Part shown: in pieces, positions 63,308-64,000 of the stretch
Position numbering within the stretch: position 1 is the first letter of the stretch
Layout: each line of letters starts with the position of its first letter
Translations under genes and position numbers: made by a program
The notes under the pieces: model-generated
The model's input: only the letters and a program-made list of their open reading frames with translations
Told to the model about the DNA's origin: nothing
Database searches by the model: none
Source of the DNA: Aurantiacibacter atlanticus
Lineage (GTDB): Bacteria > Pseudomonadota > Alphaproteobacteria > Sphingomonadales > Sphingomonadaceae
Reading direction: 5' to 3'
DNA: 64,000 bases
Assembly (NCBI RefSeq): GCF_001077815.2
Contig: NZ_CP011310.1
Span: forward strand, 2,418,001-2,482,000

Positions 63308-64000
63308 GACGCGTTTCCGGAGGTGATTTCCGCAGCGGATTCTCGCGCGACGGTTACATCGTCGAACGGCAAGACCTTCATATCTTCTCCCGACCCAATA
63401 ATCTGTCCCTGTTCATGTCCCTTGCCCGCGATCAGCACGATGTCATCGCGCCCCGCCCCTGCAATGGCGGCCTCTATCGCTTCGCGCCGGCCGCCAATCT
63501 CGCGCGCGCCAACTGCACCTGCCATGATGTCGGCACGGATGCGCGCGGGATCTTCTCCACGCGGATTATCGTCTGTTACTATGACCATATCGGCCCCGTT
63601 CACGGCAGCCATGCCCATCGGTGCGCGCTTACCAATATCACGATCGCCGCCCGCGCCAAAAACAGTGATTAGCTTGCCTGCGACATGTGGCCGCAAGGCG
63701 GCGATTGCTGCGGACAGGGCATCTGGCGTATGCGCATAATCGACATAAACCGGCGCGCCGGACCCGGCGATGACAGCCCGTTCAAGCCGCCCGCGCACAG
63801 GCTGGAGACGCGACACTGCATCAAACACCAGCCCCGCATCACTCCCCGTCGCAATGGCAAGACCGGCGGCGGTCAGCGCATTGGCAACCTGATATTCCCC
63901 GATCAACGGAAGCCGAAACCGGCGTGTCTCTCCACCATATTCGACTTCAAGCTTTTGCCCCAATTGCGTGACGTCGCGCGACATCAGCCGAATATCCGTG
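63304..64000 (-). CDS. murE: UDP-MurNAc-dipeptide--meso-DAP ligase MurE, C-terminal part
   Basis: The frame is open to the window edge, so the N-terminal half lies outside. Visible are VYVDYAHTPDALSAAIAAL, VFGAGGDRDIGKRAPMG, and DDNPRGEDPARIRADI. The DNPR motif marks MurE enzymes that add meso-diaminopimelate and not lysine, as expected for a Gram-negative cell wall. The last residues GKGHEQGQ are also conserved. The stop overlaps the murF start by 4 bases. Confidence 0.95.
   Translation of the reverse strand, partial: TDIRLMSRDVTQLGQKLEVEYGGETRRFRLPLIGEYQVANALTAAGLAIATGSDAGLVFDAVSRLQPVRGRLERAVIAGSGAPVYVDYAHTPDALSAAIAALRPHVAGKLITVFGAGGDRDIGKRAPMGMAAVNGADMVIVTDDNPRGEDPARIRADIMAGAVGAREIGGRREAIEAAIAGAGRDDIVLIAGKGHEQGQIIGSGEDMKVLPFDDVTVARESAAEITSGNAS

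Overview
The window looks like a piece of an alphaproteobacterial chromosome of the order Sphingomonadales, most likely an Erythrobacteraceae-type organism. The basis is the high-GC coding sequence, two large TonB-dependent receptors with sphingomonad-style plug domains, the compact murE-to-ftsZ order, the sulfite reductase operon with DUF2849 and DUF934 genes, and RecF, TypA, Obg and ProB proteins of alphaproteobacterial type. The assignment is inferred from protein features; no 16S rRNA lies in the window. Most of it is stable housekeeping chromosome with short, often overlapping gene junctions.

Region 1 (1-10700): a secreted protein cut by the window edge, an SRAP (YedK/HMCES) DNA-crosslink protein and a succinate-semialdehyde-type dehydrogenase. 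An accessory patch follows: wrecks of an IS701-family and an IS5-family transposase, two sulfotransferase genes (one with TPRs and a tyrosylprotein-sulfotransferase-like core), a TonB-dependent receptor, and then tRNA-Arg(UCU). Region 2 (10780-13370): a PspC gene preceded by two tandem, homologous 42-residue proteins, behind a near-consensus sigma-54 promoter with an enhancer-like inverted repeat. On the other strand are recF and a frameshifted DnaJ-domain gene.

Region 3 (13375-21350): the tesA/ybbA/ybbP-like trio (lipoprotein esterase divergent from an ABC ATPase and permease), DUF805 and RDD membrane proteins, and a second TonB-dependent receptor. Region 4 (21600-30800): typA, a GT4 glycosyltransferase, a PadR-type regulator with an extraordinary N-terminus and an associated membrane protein, rarA, a putative RNase H-fold protein, tRNA-Thr(UGU), ugd and queF. 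Region 5 (30780-38810): an unknown protein, then a coupled sulfurtransferase/cystathionine beta-lyase/MscS-channel operon, then the assimilatory operon cobA-DUF2849-cysI-DUF934-cysH. CysH has the iron-sulfur cysteines of an APS-reducing enzyme.

Region 6 (38900-49490, nearly all minus strand): a ribosomal-oxygenase-like cupin protein, a Tat-exported Asp/Gly repeat protein, an SDR gene, proB, obgE, tRNA-Ala(CGC), a proline-rich lipoprotein, a Bax-inhibitor-1 protein, proC, a YbjN protein and a TPR/SPOR protein. Region 7 (49540-64000): the division and cell wall cluster read leftwards as murE-murF-mraY-murD-ftsW-murG-murC-murB-ddl-ftsQ-ftsA-ftsZ, with junctions overlapping by 1 or 4 bases almost throughout.

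The most promising undescribed item is the sigma-54-driven small-protein pair plus pspC (11454 down to 10795). Next come the TonB-receptor/sulfotransferase islet beside tRNA-Arg, the exported Asp/Gly repeat protein (40189-40719), the PadR protein with its self-contained operator, and the MscS channel with DPETG-type repeats. All functional statements come from reading the sequence; no database search was run.
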